From the NCBI GenBank assembly GCA_951812585.1, contig OX638318.1:1304819-1368818 (forward strand): a stretch of DNA of 64,000 bases, read 5' to 3'. Below, piece by piece: positions 9,943-17,840 of the stretch (position 1 is its first letter; each line of letters starts with the position of its first letter). Source of the stretch: Rhodothermales bacterium. Its GTDB lineage: Bacteria > Bacteroidota > Rhodothermia > Rhodothermales > Bin80. Under the pieces are notes generated by a model. It saw only the letters and a program-made list of their open reading frames with translations. It was not told the origin of the DNA and searched no databases. A program made the translations under genes and the position numbers.

Positions 9943-10279
9943 GCGGCCTGAAGACTTCTGCCAACGTGGATTCGTCCAGATCCATGCGCTCTGCCCCGGC
10001 ACTGGTTCCGGTAACGCCCGAGCGTGGGTGGTAGCGACCCGTCAAGAGCTCGGCGCGTGTGGGAGAGCAGACAGGGCTAACATAGAAGTGGTTGAGCTTC
10101 GCCCCCTGCGCTGCAATCCGGTCAATGTTGGGTGTCGCAATATTGCTGTTGCCATTGTAGCTGACATCGCCCCATCCCTGGTCGTCTGCCAAGATGATGA
10201 CGATGTTGGGGCGTGGTGTGGACTCTTCGGAGCACGCAGACGCTGCTAGTATCAGTAGCACGACTAGGTGGCGGTACAT
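9932..10279 (-). pseudogene. Truncated sulfatase (N-terminal 115 residues only)
   Basis: Only the first fifth of a sulfatase remains. With ATG at 10277-10279 the product starts with a lipoprotein signal (LILAASAC), continues with the metal pair ADD and GWGDVSYNG, and has an intact CSPTR motif. It breaks off shortly after TLAEVF, where a complete sulfatase would go on with the EAGY block. The last four codons and the stop are the antisense of the DUF1080 gene end, so the break point is at about 9945-9955. It cannot fold into an active enzyme. It probably marks a deletion that fused this sulfatase to the end of the glycan locus. Confidence 0.8.
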
Positions 10280-11095
10280 AGTGGTCTGTAGAGCATGCGC
10301 GCTAGTGGATGATGCCTCTCTTTGCTGAAGCCAGATAGGACTTGATAATGATTTCAACGGGGCCGAAGAACTGGCTTACTTGCCGGCTAAGGTGGCGGAC
10401 GCCTCGTTGGCCCCAGTCGGAAAGGATACGGCATCCATGAGCAACCAGCCTGGCGCGAGAGCGTGCCCTGGTGCCAGTGGTCATCGCGTGGGCCCTAGCG
10501 CCACTTGTAGGCGGCCTGACACGTACGCCGCCGGCGCTAGTTGCAGCACGATAGTACCAAAGTTAGTATCCGCCCCCGTATAGCCAACCTCAAACGCACG
10601 AAGGGAGCCTATTACTGCCCAATCCCAGAGACAAGGGTCATTGGTCACCACCACTGGATGCTGACGCTACACAGGCTCTCATCAACCTGCCGCGACGCCG
10701 ATCGAAGCATCGCATCCGGGGTGTCGCTCCGCTCCGCATCGGTGCCACCCGAGCAGCGCCGACAGCTGGACACAGACGTGCGCAACTTCAAGTGGCCACA
10801 TGGGACTATGCGGACTCCCCATCTGCACGCTATTGCGTGCGACAGGTGCGCAGTGACCCCCGACGTGTCATGCACAACACCGCACGGCCACGAGGCATCG
10901 TATTCTCTTCGGAATCGAGCCTCCGTGAACCAGGTCGTCCGCCGTTTGGCGGTGCTGTGGATAAGCCCTGGCGGTCTACTGGCTGCCTGCCCCCGACTCG
11001 CCGTCCAACCCCTCTCATTGGAACTGTCAGTGATACTGCCAGTTAAATGCTGTCCAACCGCACGCGGCGGCGAAGGAGCCATCGAGGAGGCAGCC
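10280..11095. other. Long region without recognisable gene
   Basis: About 816 bp. The frame of the following propeller gene is open back to 10541, but the translation up to 11095 has no domain, is rich in Arg, Ser and Pro, and precedes a good ribosome binding site, so it is treated as non-coding. On the minus strand a short frame ends near 10302 without any known domain. The stretch may be debris from the rearrangement that truncated the sulfatase. Confidence 0.5.
11084..11090 (+). promoter_or_regulatory. Ribosome binding site GAGGAGG deciding the propeller start
   Basis: GAGGAGG 5 bp before ATG 11096. The surrounding 11 bases (11080-11090) recur exactly at 12580-12590 in front of another ATG, suggesting a duplicated or shared leader. 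Confidence 0.6.
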
Positions 11096-12403
11096 ATGCA
11101 AGTGACCCCACGCATCACAAGCCGAACCGAACCCGACCGACCACTTCGTCTCCGCGCGCGCTTCCACGCCCTACTGCTAGCAGCGACCACCGCCCTCCTC
11201 CACGCCTGCGGAACCGATGCAGGCTACTTCGACGCCAGCCCCAGCACCATCGTCGAAACCTTCGGCGATACCACGCTGGTCCGTACCCTGTCCGGAAGCG
11301 TCTGGGGCGCTGAGGCCTCACTTGTGCCCGAAGTCTCGATCGGCGAGCTCGAAGGGCCCGAGGAGTACCTCTTCGGCAGAATCAGGTCGATCGCGGTGAA
11401 CGATGATGGGACCGTGTACGTCCTGGACCAGCAGGCGCAGCATGTCCGCGTCTTTGACTCGCTCGGGATCTATCTCGAAACGCTAGGTCGACGCGGCAAG
11501 GCCCCAGGCGAGTTCAGCCGCGCCGAGGCCATCGCCTTGCTACCAGACGGACGTCTGATTGTGCGCGATCCCGGCAACCAGCGCGTCATGGTATTCGGTC
11601 AAAAACCTGAAGAAATGACCGAATGGAGATACAATGCCAGCGTGTATACGTCAAAACCTCTATACACCGATATGCACGGTCGGACTTTTCTGCTCGCGGG
11701 CGACCCTTCTCGCGAGGCTGATCTCGTCATGCACATCATCGTACTGGACCCGGACGGAATGCATCTCGACACCCTTCCAGAACCTGCGAACGACTACGTA
11801 CCCCTCTTCGTGAAGGCCGAGGCTTCCGGGATGTCAGTGAGCTACGGCGTCCCCTTCACTCCCCGTTTTCTCTGGACCATTCACTCGAGCGGCCAGTTCC
11901 TCACCGGTCTCTCCAATGACTACCGGATCGACCTCGCTCGCGACAACGGCTTACTCCGGATTGAGCGCAACTACAATCCGGTCCGGGCGTCGGATGCTGA
12001 GCGCTCCTTCCAGCGAGAACGCACCGTCGGAAACATACGCCGGTCACTGCCGGACTGGGATTGGGATGGCCCGACGATCCCAAGCCGCAAGCCGTTCTTC
12101 CAGGAGTTGTTGGCCGGACGAGACGGACGCATATGGGTGCGGCTGTCGGCCGAGGGGCGCCCGGTGGACAATGAGGACTACGATCCCGACGACCCCAGTT
12201 CGTTTCCGGAGACCTGGGAAGAAGAGACCCGGTACGATGTCTTCGAGCCGGATGGGACCTACCTGGGCGTCGTAGTAGCGCCGGATGGATTCTCCCGTTT
12301 TCCGGCCCCAGTATTCGCCAGGGATTATGTGTGGGCCGTAGCCGTAGACGGGCAGGGGGTGGAACGGGTGGTGCGCTACCGGATCCATCTCGGGCGCCCA
12401 TAA
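11096..12403 (+). CDS. 6-bladed beta-propeller lipoprotein
   Basis: A 435-residue exported protein. The ATG at 11096 follows GAGGAGG (11084-11090) by 5 bp, an excellent ribosome binding site. The N-terminus is Arg-rich, then a hydrophobic stretch ends in LLHAC (Cys 38), a plausible lipobox. The mature part has NHL/6-bladed propeller repeats, for example RIRSIAVNDDGTVYVLDQQ, HVRVFDSLGIYLETLGRRG, and AIALLPDGRLIVRDPGNQR. These proteins are thought to be surface binding scaffolds; no enzyme function can be assigned. Codon use and leader sequence differ from flanking genes and resemble propeller families of other phyla, so lateral transfer is possible. It stands alone with several hundred bases of non-coding DNA on both sides. 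Confidence 0.75.
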   Translation: MQVTPRITSRTEPDRPLRLRARFHALLLAATTALLHACGTDAGYFDASPSTIVETFGDTTLVRTLSGSVWGAEASLVPEVSIGELEGPEEYLFGRIRSIAVNDDGTVYVLDQQAQHVRVFDSLGIYLETLGRRGKAPGEFSRAEAIALLPDGRLIVRDPGNQRVMVFGQKPEEMTEWRYNASVYTSKPLYTDMHGRTFLLAGDPSREADLVMHIIVLDPDGMHLDTLPEPANDYVPLFVKAEASGMSVSYGVPFTPRFLWTIHSSGQFLTGLSNDYRIDLARDNGLLRIERNYNPVRASDAERSFQRERTVGNIRRSLPDWDWDGPTIPSRKPFFQELLAGRDGRIWVRLSAEGRPVDNEDYDPDDPSSFPETWEEETRYDVFEPDGTYLGVVVAPDGFSRFPAPVFARDYVWAVAVDGQGVERVVRYRIHLGRP

Positions 12404-12596
12404 ACCTGCCAGGCTGCCGAACCGCCCCATCTAGGCGCGGCCACATATAATCGGCACGTGACGCTCGTTAACGCCGGTGCCGAACGGTCGGCCCCGGCAA
12501 GCCGAACCAGCAAACCACACCGAGCATACCCGAGAATCGAGTAGACAAGCGATCCCCGCCTTCAGGGCGCCTCAATCAGCATCGAGGAGGATCGGC

Positions 12597-12788
12597 ATGT
12601 GTTCGCTCAACCCACCTCCATCAGGTATCACCCCGGTCCAGGTGTCTTGCGCGCGCGGCCGATTGGCCGCGCAAGTGCGTGGCGGCAAGAGATGGTCAAG
12701 CGATTCCTTCGTTGGAGCATTGCCGGTTCTACGATTCGCCAAGGCCGACGCTCAGTACATGAGCTGCGGTGACCACGATCAATGGTGA
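12597..12788 (+). CDS. Hypothetical 63-residue protein, possibly a gene remnant
   Basis: A short frame starting at ATG 12597, 6 bp after a perfect GAGGAGG (12584-12590). The 11-base leader is identical to that of the propeller gene 1.5 kb upstream. The product (begins MCSLNPPPSG, ends SCGDHDQW) has no signal peptide, membrane segment or domain that I recognise. Because of the good leader it may be the start of a former gene that was later cut; equally it may be non-coding. The rest of 12404-12907 holds nothing recognisable. Confidence 0.25.
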   Translation: MCSLNPPPSGITPVQVSCARGRLAAQVRGGKRWSSDSFVGALPVLRFAKADAQYMSCGDHDQW

Positions 12789-12907
12789 CTCAAATTCCAT
12801 GGACCTCCGATTCGGGCCAACAGATTTCAGTTGACAAAGAGGGAGCAATTGAGGCAACCAATGCGACTTTGCAGGTCTATGGCTGCCGCGATAGCGTCAA
12901 TCTCTAG

Positions 12908-13198
12908 TCCGGCCTCTATCGGTGGAAGGAGTCGCGTGATGTGCCGGATACCATCAACGCTTCGCTGCGCTACCCGGAAGGCTTTCTTGTCAGCCTCAGC
13001 GGCACCTTTGGCAACCAGCGCGGTGGATCTGGTCCCATGCGGATCATGGGCACTGAAGGCACCCTCGTTATGGGCAGCAGCTTGCGATTCATCCCTGAGA
13101 TCGTCTACGAAAGCAATCAGTGGGTCGTGGAAAGTTGGCCAGAGGCGCTCCAGGATGCCTACTACAGCGATCCCAAGAACCGCCATTATCAGACGTAA
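12908..13198 (+). pseudogene. 5'-truncated Gfo/Idh/MocA-family oxidoreductase (C-terminal fragment)
   Basis: Only the C-terminal about 95 residues remain. Homology begins right after a TAG at 12905-12907 with GLYRWKESRDVPDT, a typical block of Gfo/Idh/MocA proteins, and continues with SLRYPEGFLVSLSGTFGNQ and MGTEGTLVM up to the natural stop. The NAD-binding half and the catalytic EKP region are missing. An ATG at 12941 could start an 85-residue product, but it would be non-functional as a dehydrogenase. The fragment lies directly upstream of a tyrosine recombinase and was probably cut by the event that brought that gene in. Confidence 0.75.
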
Positions 13199-13212
13199 AC
13201 GGTATTTAAGCT

Positions 13213-14152
13213 ATGCACCCCTCTGTGTCCCCCACCGTGTCCTCAGCAGCGCCGAAGTCCATCAGTGCAGGTCGGGCCGCCCGGCAGCTGCAAGCCCAGT
13301 CGCTCAGCGCCAACACGCTGCGCGCCTATTCCCGCACCCTTGGCCGCTTCCGCAGCTGGCTGGATGGCCGCGAGCCTACGGACACCTCGTTGTCAGACTA
13401 CCTGGCGCACCTCCACGCCGCAGGCAAAGCGCCGTCTACCATCGCACAGGTACGCAGCGCTGTGCGATATGCGGATCGCAAGGCAGACACCACGGTTGCC
13501 GGCCCCCAGTCGGAAACCACACTCGCAGGCATCCGCAGGGAAGGCCGCTCGCGTGGCCGCGGCCAGGCCACCGGCCTCACATGGTCGCGCACGGATGCCA
13601 TACAAGTGCTCCTGCGCCCCCGCTCCCTGCAAGCGCTCCGAGACGCCGCACTGATTGCGGTTATGTCGGACGCCATGCTGCACGCGTCTGAAGCTGTAGC
13701 CGTCCAGGTGCAAGGCATTACCACCGAGGCGGACGGAACGGGACGCCTCGCCGTGCACCAGTCCAAGACCGACCAGAAAGGCACCGGAGCTGTGCTCTAT
13801 CTCGGTGCGCCCACCCTGCAGCGCGTGCAGGCCTGGCTTACCCGCGCAGGCATTGAGTCCGGCCCCGTGTTCCGGTCCGTCCGCAAAGCTGGCAGCGTTA
13901 CCGGTAGTGCGCTCACCACGCGCAGCGTATCGCGCATCATCAAGCGCATAGCCGAACCACTGGGTATCACCGGACGCGTTAGCTCACACTCGTTCCGGGT
14001 GGGCTCTGCACAGTCGCTCGTTGAACGCGGCGCCACGCTCACGGAGACACAACTCGCAGGCCGCTGGAAGTCGGCACGGATGCCCGCCCCATTATGCGCG
14101 CGGCCAACTCGCAGGACGCGGCGCAGTGGCCCGGCTGCGCTACGCAGCGTAA
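13213..14152 (+). pseudogene. Tyrosine recombinase/integrase, frameshifted and with a mutated catalytic Arg
   Basis: A site-specific recombinase with an N-terminal SAM-like core-binding domain (about 20-110, SANTLRAYSRTLGRFRSWL) and a catalytic domain (about 125-310). The catalytic Lys (about 185), HSFR box (259-262) and RW block are present. Two lesions are visible. The first catalytic Arg, expected in a LLR-x-SE block, reads MLHASE because codon 13681-13683 is CAC rather than CGC. A C run at 14083-14090 (CCCGCCCC) has one extra base; removing it restores PAHYARGQLAGRG with the nucleophilic Tyr and a natural stop TAA at 14150-14152. Without that repair the frame runs on to 14316 with unrelated sequence. 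The gene is therefore almost certainly dead. Confidence 0.85.
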
Positions 14153-14964
14153 ATCCACGCCAGGATGCCATACCCGCACTGTGCCGCCGCTGTGCGCTGT
14201 GCATGGAGCCAGCAGTCTATGCCCCACCCGGCCCACGACTCCCCGGGCATAATGCCGCCATACGGCAGTGTCTTCGCAATCCAATGACTATCAGAAACTC
14301 CAGCGCCATGCGGTAGGCCGGCGCACTGGCCACGCCCGCCTTTCGCAGTGCAGGACGGTCAATCAGCGGTCCCTTTCGCTTCCAGGCAGCAGGTGCACAG
14401 TGACGCGCATCCAACCATCGCGCCGGCCTTCGCGGGGAATAACAACTGGCGTTACGATGCGCAAGGCACCTCCGCCTCAGGGCCTCCGAAGGGAATCCGC
14501 GCCTCATCGCTTTCCAGCGCACGGAAGGCTTGCGCAGTCGAGGCCAATGCTTGTGCGGTCGGTAGTGCCTTGCCCCTCGCCGTACAGCCACGGTAGCATA
14601 GCGGGCAGCGCGCCCCGCAAATGTACGAGCACATTCAGGACGCGCTCAATGGACAGACGCTGGACCATCGGGTGCTCCGCTTCGGGGCGGACGTGTGGCC
14701 AAGGGCAGCAGAAGAGGCTGTGTCGCAGGGTGTGTTCTGATTGGCGTTTACATACAGTTTCCTATAGCAGTCATGCCACACGAAAATGTGCGAACAGTGT
14801 ACAACACAGTGCGGATACGCTTTGATTTGATGCTGCAGGTACCCCAGCCGCACGCCCCGAAATTCCGAATAGCACTTGACTTAAGAGTTGCTGATCTTTT
14901 GTATACTATTCCGACGTGTGGTGTGAACGGACATGCTGGCAACAAACTCTTAAGGAGGTCTATC
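14153..14964. other. Region without convincing gene between integrase remnant and peptide cassette
   Basis: About 810 bp. Several open frames exist on both strands but none has a domain or a ribosome binding site. One short frame at 14622-14741 (starts MYEHIQDALNG, 39 residues) reads like the tail of a natural protein and could be a remnant. The last 90 bp probably hold the promoter and leader of the cassette at 14965. Confidence 0.45.
14876..14907 (+). promoter_or_regulatory. Candidate promoter of the cysteine-rich peptide cassette
   Basis: TTGACT at 14876-14881 and TATACT at 14902-14907, separated by 20 bp, which is longer than the usual 17. The local sequence is much richer in A+T than its surroundings, and the region lies 58 bp upstream of the presumed start, so a promoter here is likely even if the exact boxes are uncertain. 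Confidence 0.4.
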
Positions 14965-15282
14965 ACGAAAGGCAGGCTCAGTTACTTCTCGGTGCGGTTT
15001 CTCCTAATGACCACGGTTGCTTTCGTGGGGTATGCAGGGGCCACGATGTTCAACTCGATTACGAGCTCTCCGGCGGAGGCGGTCCCCGGTTGTGAGGAGA
15101 ATATTTGCGAAAAGTTTCCAAGGAAAGATGGCAACTATATCATTGGCTTGTGTTTACCCTATGACCCTGCTGTGCCCCCCGCGCCTGTTGGCTGCAAAGC
15201 CAAATGGGTGACACAAGACGGCGTAAGATATCTCGACTGCGATAATTACGATTGTGACGATGGGGATGGGGAGGAGGAATAA
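14965..15282 (+). CDS. Exported six-cysteine acidic peptide, apparent ACG start
   Basis: A small exported protein, 105 residues if it starts at ACG 14965. AAGGAGG (14952-14958) sits 6 bp before this ACG, which is ideal spacing, and no ATG, GTG or TTG is in place; the next ATG (15007) would remove the positive N-terminus. From ACG the protein has KGRLSYFSVR, a hydrophobic stretch to about residue 26, and an AEA site near 37-39. The mature part has six Cys (43, 48, 63, 77, 92, 97) and an acidic tail (DCDDGDGEEE). The layout recalls NVEALA-type small exported proteins of Bacteroidota, which also stand next to 6-bladed propeller genes. It overlaps the downstream propeller gene by 29 bp. Function unknown; disulfide bonding is likely. 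Confidence 0.6.
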   Translation, partial: TKGRLSYFSVRFLLMTTVAFVGYAGATMFNSITSSPAEAVPGCEENICEKFPRKDGNYIIGLCLPYDPAVPPAPVGCKAKWVTQDGVRYLDCDNYDCDDGDGEEE

Positions 15283-16459
15283 TGCTGAAGCTGCAGCTTC
15301 TCTGCGGCAACTCGTATACGGCGCGGGTTGTTTGGCTGTCAGTCTTATTTTCGCGTCCTGCCAAGGCGACCGGGAATCCGTTGTACTTCACCCTACGGAG
15401 GAAAACGTCCCGGTAATCACTGACCCACGGTTTGTTCTGTACGAGCCTGAGTCTGACACGGGAGTGGCAGTGCCATGGCGGTTGGACTTCGGCAATCTTC
15501 AGGGCCGTACTATTGGGTTTAATGAAGGATCATCTCGCGAGATGATCGGCATGGTGCGAGATCTGGATATTGACTCAGAGGCTGTCTACTACACAGATTA
15601 TGAGTACCATGAGGCGCGCGTCTACGACCTGCACGGCACTTTGAAAGCGATTCTCGGCAAAGAGGGAGTCGGTCCGGGAGAAATGCTTTACCCCAGTGCG
15701 GTTGCGGCTACTGCTACTGATGAGGGGCAAGTACTTGTATTTGTAGGTGCTGGACGACGGGTTCATGTGTTCAGGCAACAGGACTCCACCTATGTGCCAG
15801 CGAGCTCCTTTCTTGTGGCGGCTTCTCTTAGAAGAGGCGGCGATCTTTGTGTGATGCATGGACACGTATACACAATCGGGCTATCAGACGAGTTAGATGG
15901 GATTATCCACAAATATACTCTTGTGGGAGAGTACGTTATGTCCTTTGGGACAGCGTACCAATCCCCCAGTGATTTTGTGCGGCATTTGCTAGCTCCACGA
16001 GGTGTTCTGGAGTGCAATAAGATGCACCGCGTAATCGGTTATGTGCACCCTAATATTCCGGTGCTTACTGGGTACTCGGAGACCGGTACTGTACTCTGGC
16101 GCGTTAAGTTTGGGGACCTGAAGATAACGCCTGAAGAAGAGCACCGTGTGGCAGGTAGAGCACGTAGACTGGCAACCCGGGCTTGGAGGCGAGGAGAAGC
16201 CAGGATGATTCAGCTGCTTGCAGGAGGGACGGACACTTTTACTGTTACATATCTTACCGAAGGAAGTACGGGGAGACGTCATTTCTTCACGGTAGACGTG
16301 GTATCGGGACTAGGTGCATATCTGGGCGGGTATGTCCCATATGATGGCATTGCTTTTTACCCAACGGTGCTTGCGGTGGATTCAACGTACGTGTACACGG
16401 TGAAGCATAACCCGTATCCTCAAATCGGAATTTACCGACGCCAGGATACTCTCCCGTGA
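15254..16459 (+). CDS. 6-bladed beta-propeller lipoprotein
   Basis: A 401-residue lipoprotein with the lipobox LIFASC near residue 36, so presumably anchored in the envelope. The mature part is a 6-bladed propeller of the type found beside small exported peptides in Bacteroidota (blocks such as MVRDLDIDSEAVYYTDYEY, ARVYDLHGTLKAILGKEG, GPGEMLYPSAVAAT). Start ATG at 15254 or at 15260; both lie inside the end of the peptide gene, and GAGGAGG inside this overlap leads to an out-of-frame ATG at 15282, so the true start rests on the lipobox frame. It ends with a GTGA overlap into the next gene, showing a tightly coupled three-gene operon. No catalytic residues are recognisable. Confidence 0.75.
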   Translation: MTMGMGRRNNAEAAASLRQLVYGAGCLAVSLIFASCQGDRESVVLHPTEENVPVITDPRFVLYEPESDTGVAVPWRLDFGNLQGRTIGFNEGSSREMIGMVRDLDIDSEAVYYTDYEYHEARVYDLHGTLKAILGKEGVGPGEMLYPSAVAATATDEGQVLVFVGAGRRVHVFRQQDSTYVPASSFLVAASLRRGGDLCVMHGHVYTIGLSDELDGIIHKYTLVGEYVMSFGTAYQSPSDFVRHLLAPRGVLECNKMHRVIGYVHPNIPVLTGYSETGTVLWRVKFGDLKITPEEEHRVAGRARRLATRAWRRGEARMIQLLAGGTDTFTVTYLTEGSTGRRHFFTVDVVSGLGAYLGGYVPYDGIAFYPTVLAVDSTYVYTVKHNPYPQIGIYRRQDTLP

Positions 16460-17214
16460 ACAACGTTGCGACAATTCTCCACCGTTATGCGTGGTTCCTG
16501 GCTGCAGCCTTCGTTTTTGCGGTGTTGTTCGTCTCAGGCATAGCCGGCCTTCTGCCGACTCCAACGATAGAGCTCCGCTGGTCTGATAGTTTCGCCGCGG
16601 TTTCAGACCGGTACGTACCTTCCTATACCAGTCGACAGGGTCGGGAAATCGTGATGGTGTACATTGGCTCCTCAGCGTGTGATTTTGCCAATCTACCCGA
16701 GGTACCTGAACTTGTTGAGCGCACGAAGCTTGCATTGCAACAGCAGGCGGTCGCTAAAGGATTCGGGTTTTCGGTAATCGGCCTGTCTGTTGATTGGGAC
16801 ACAGACAACGGACTCCAACACCTTTCCCAATTTGGCCGCTTTGACGAGATCCTAACGGGGAGAAAGTGGCAAGGCATGGGCCCTCGCCTGCTGGGTTTAC
16901 CGGAATTGGCGGCTACGCCGCAAGTGCTCGTAATCATACGTTCGTCAGAGAGCCCTTCGATGGGGCAGTCCAATCAGGTGTTTGGGGGAAATGTGGTTGT
17001 CCGCAAGGCTGGATTCTCACAGATTGCGGCTTGGTTGGAAAGGGGAGTCCCCCTTCCCGCAGATCTGTTGAAAGACTTGCCTCTTTCCTGCGCGCACTGC
17101 AATTACTTCCCGCTGGACGGGGGCGACACAGGCTACCACTCGAATCAGGCCCTGACCGGCTTGGCCGTGCGGAGAGGCGCTGGAGTGAACATTCGCGCAC
17201 CTGCTGCGGGGTAA
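16456..17214 (+). CDS. Membrane-anchored thioredoxin-like protein with CxxC motif
   Basis: A 252-residue protein starting at GTG 16456, overlapping the propeller stop by four bases. One membrane helix (about 13-33) anchors it, with the bulk outside the cytoplasm. The core (about 60-200) reads like a thioredoxin-type fold: IVMVYIGSSACDFANL at the position of the active-site strand (only one Cys, 75), FGFSVIGLSVD, and TPQVLVIIR with the cis-Pro position. A CAHC pair (212, 215) lies near the C-terminus. In a cassette with a six-cysteine exported peptide, a role in its thiol/disulfide state is an attractive inference, not proven. The last 70 bp overlap a convergent small gene, so the C-terminus may have been altered. 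Confidence 0.6.
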   Translation: MNNVATILHRYAWFLAAAFVFAVLFVSGIAGLLPTPTIELRWSDSFAAVSDRYVPSYTSRQGREIVMVYIGSSACDFANLPEVPELVERTKLALQQQAVAKGFGFSVIGLSVDWDTDNGLQHLSQFGRFDEILTGRKWQGMGPRLLGLPELAATPQVLVIIRSSESPSMGQSNQVFGGNVVVRKAGFSQIAAWLERGVPLPADLLKDLPLSCAHCNYFPLDGGDTGYHSNQALTGLAVRRGAGVNIRAPAAG

Positions 17215-17372
17215 GCGGAGGACTGCGCCGTGATCCAGTCATAGCCGGCGGGCGCCACTTCTTCTTCGATCAGTCTGAGTAGTGCGTGGGCCTCGGAAGG
17301 CTTGAGGCCGGTGGCCTGCAGCAGCGTAAAGGTGCGCTCCGAGTCGGCGGTGCTGTGATCATCCTTGGCCAT
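17145..17372 (-). CDS. Small protein, truncated paralogue of the 22.5 kb membrane protein
   Basis: A 75-residue frame from ATG 17370-17372. The middle (LLQATGLKPSEAHALLRLIEEE) matches the protein encoded at 22489-22803 (LLRTGLNGRDTYLLIQLIEEM) in spacing and key residues, so the two are relatives. The partner goes on with a coiled coil and a membrane helix; here the sequence after LIEEE diverges and the end is antisense to the thioredoxin-like gene. It is therefore probably a 3'-truncated copy. Function unknown. Confidence 0.4.
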   Translation of the reverse strand: MAKDDHSTADSERTFTLLQATGLKPSEAHALLRLIEEEVAPAGYDWITAQSSAYPAAGARMFTPAPLRTAKPVRA

Positions 17373-17840
17373 CAGGTCAGTATACGCACGGCGGAGGATT
17401 AAGACCCTCCTTAACCACTGCAAGCGCACCCTCGTGGTGTTGGCGCGGCTGAATCCGAGCGCAGAGAACACCTGGATTGTGCTGGAACGCACCTTGACCC
17501 TAACCAAGTGCTCTCTGCTGCGCCTACGCCCGCGCAAAAGGTGCGCATTGCAGAGCTGACCCGGAAGCGCGCGTGGGACTGGGACAAAGAACGCGGCCTG
17601 GGACTTTGAGACCCCCGAGGGACTCAGGAGCCAATCCGGTCCACCGCCTGTACCAATAAACAGCGAACCATCCGGGAGGCAAAAGTGTGGCGGTGGTGCC
17701 GCTCAACCAAGTACGAATCCGTGCGCTGGATATTAGCACAGTTGGGCCGTATAAGGACTGCTCCGCGCTTTATTTCCAGGCGCGCGCGAACATGCGTACG
17801 CGTACGATTGGGCCGTGTGTACTACCTTTAGCGCTTCATC
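17373..17840. other. Intergenic region without recognisable gene
   Basis: About 470 bp. A frame ending near 17608 finishes with RIAELTRKRAWDWDKERG, which looks protein-like, but nothing upstream in that frame is recognisable; it may be the tail of a lost gene. Confidence 0.4.

Noticed and set aside
10541-11095. Upstream extension of the propeller frame to a 620-residue protein
   Set aside because: The extension has no domain, precedes a strong ribosome binding site at 11084-11090, and would place the signal sequence in the middle of the protein.
14268-14825. 185-residue plus-strand frame behind the integrase
   Set aside because: Composition dominated by Arg, Ser and Thr, no ribosome binding site, no domain.
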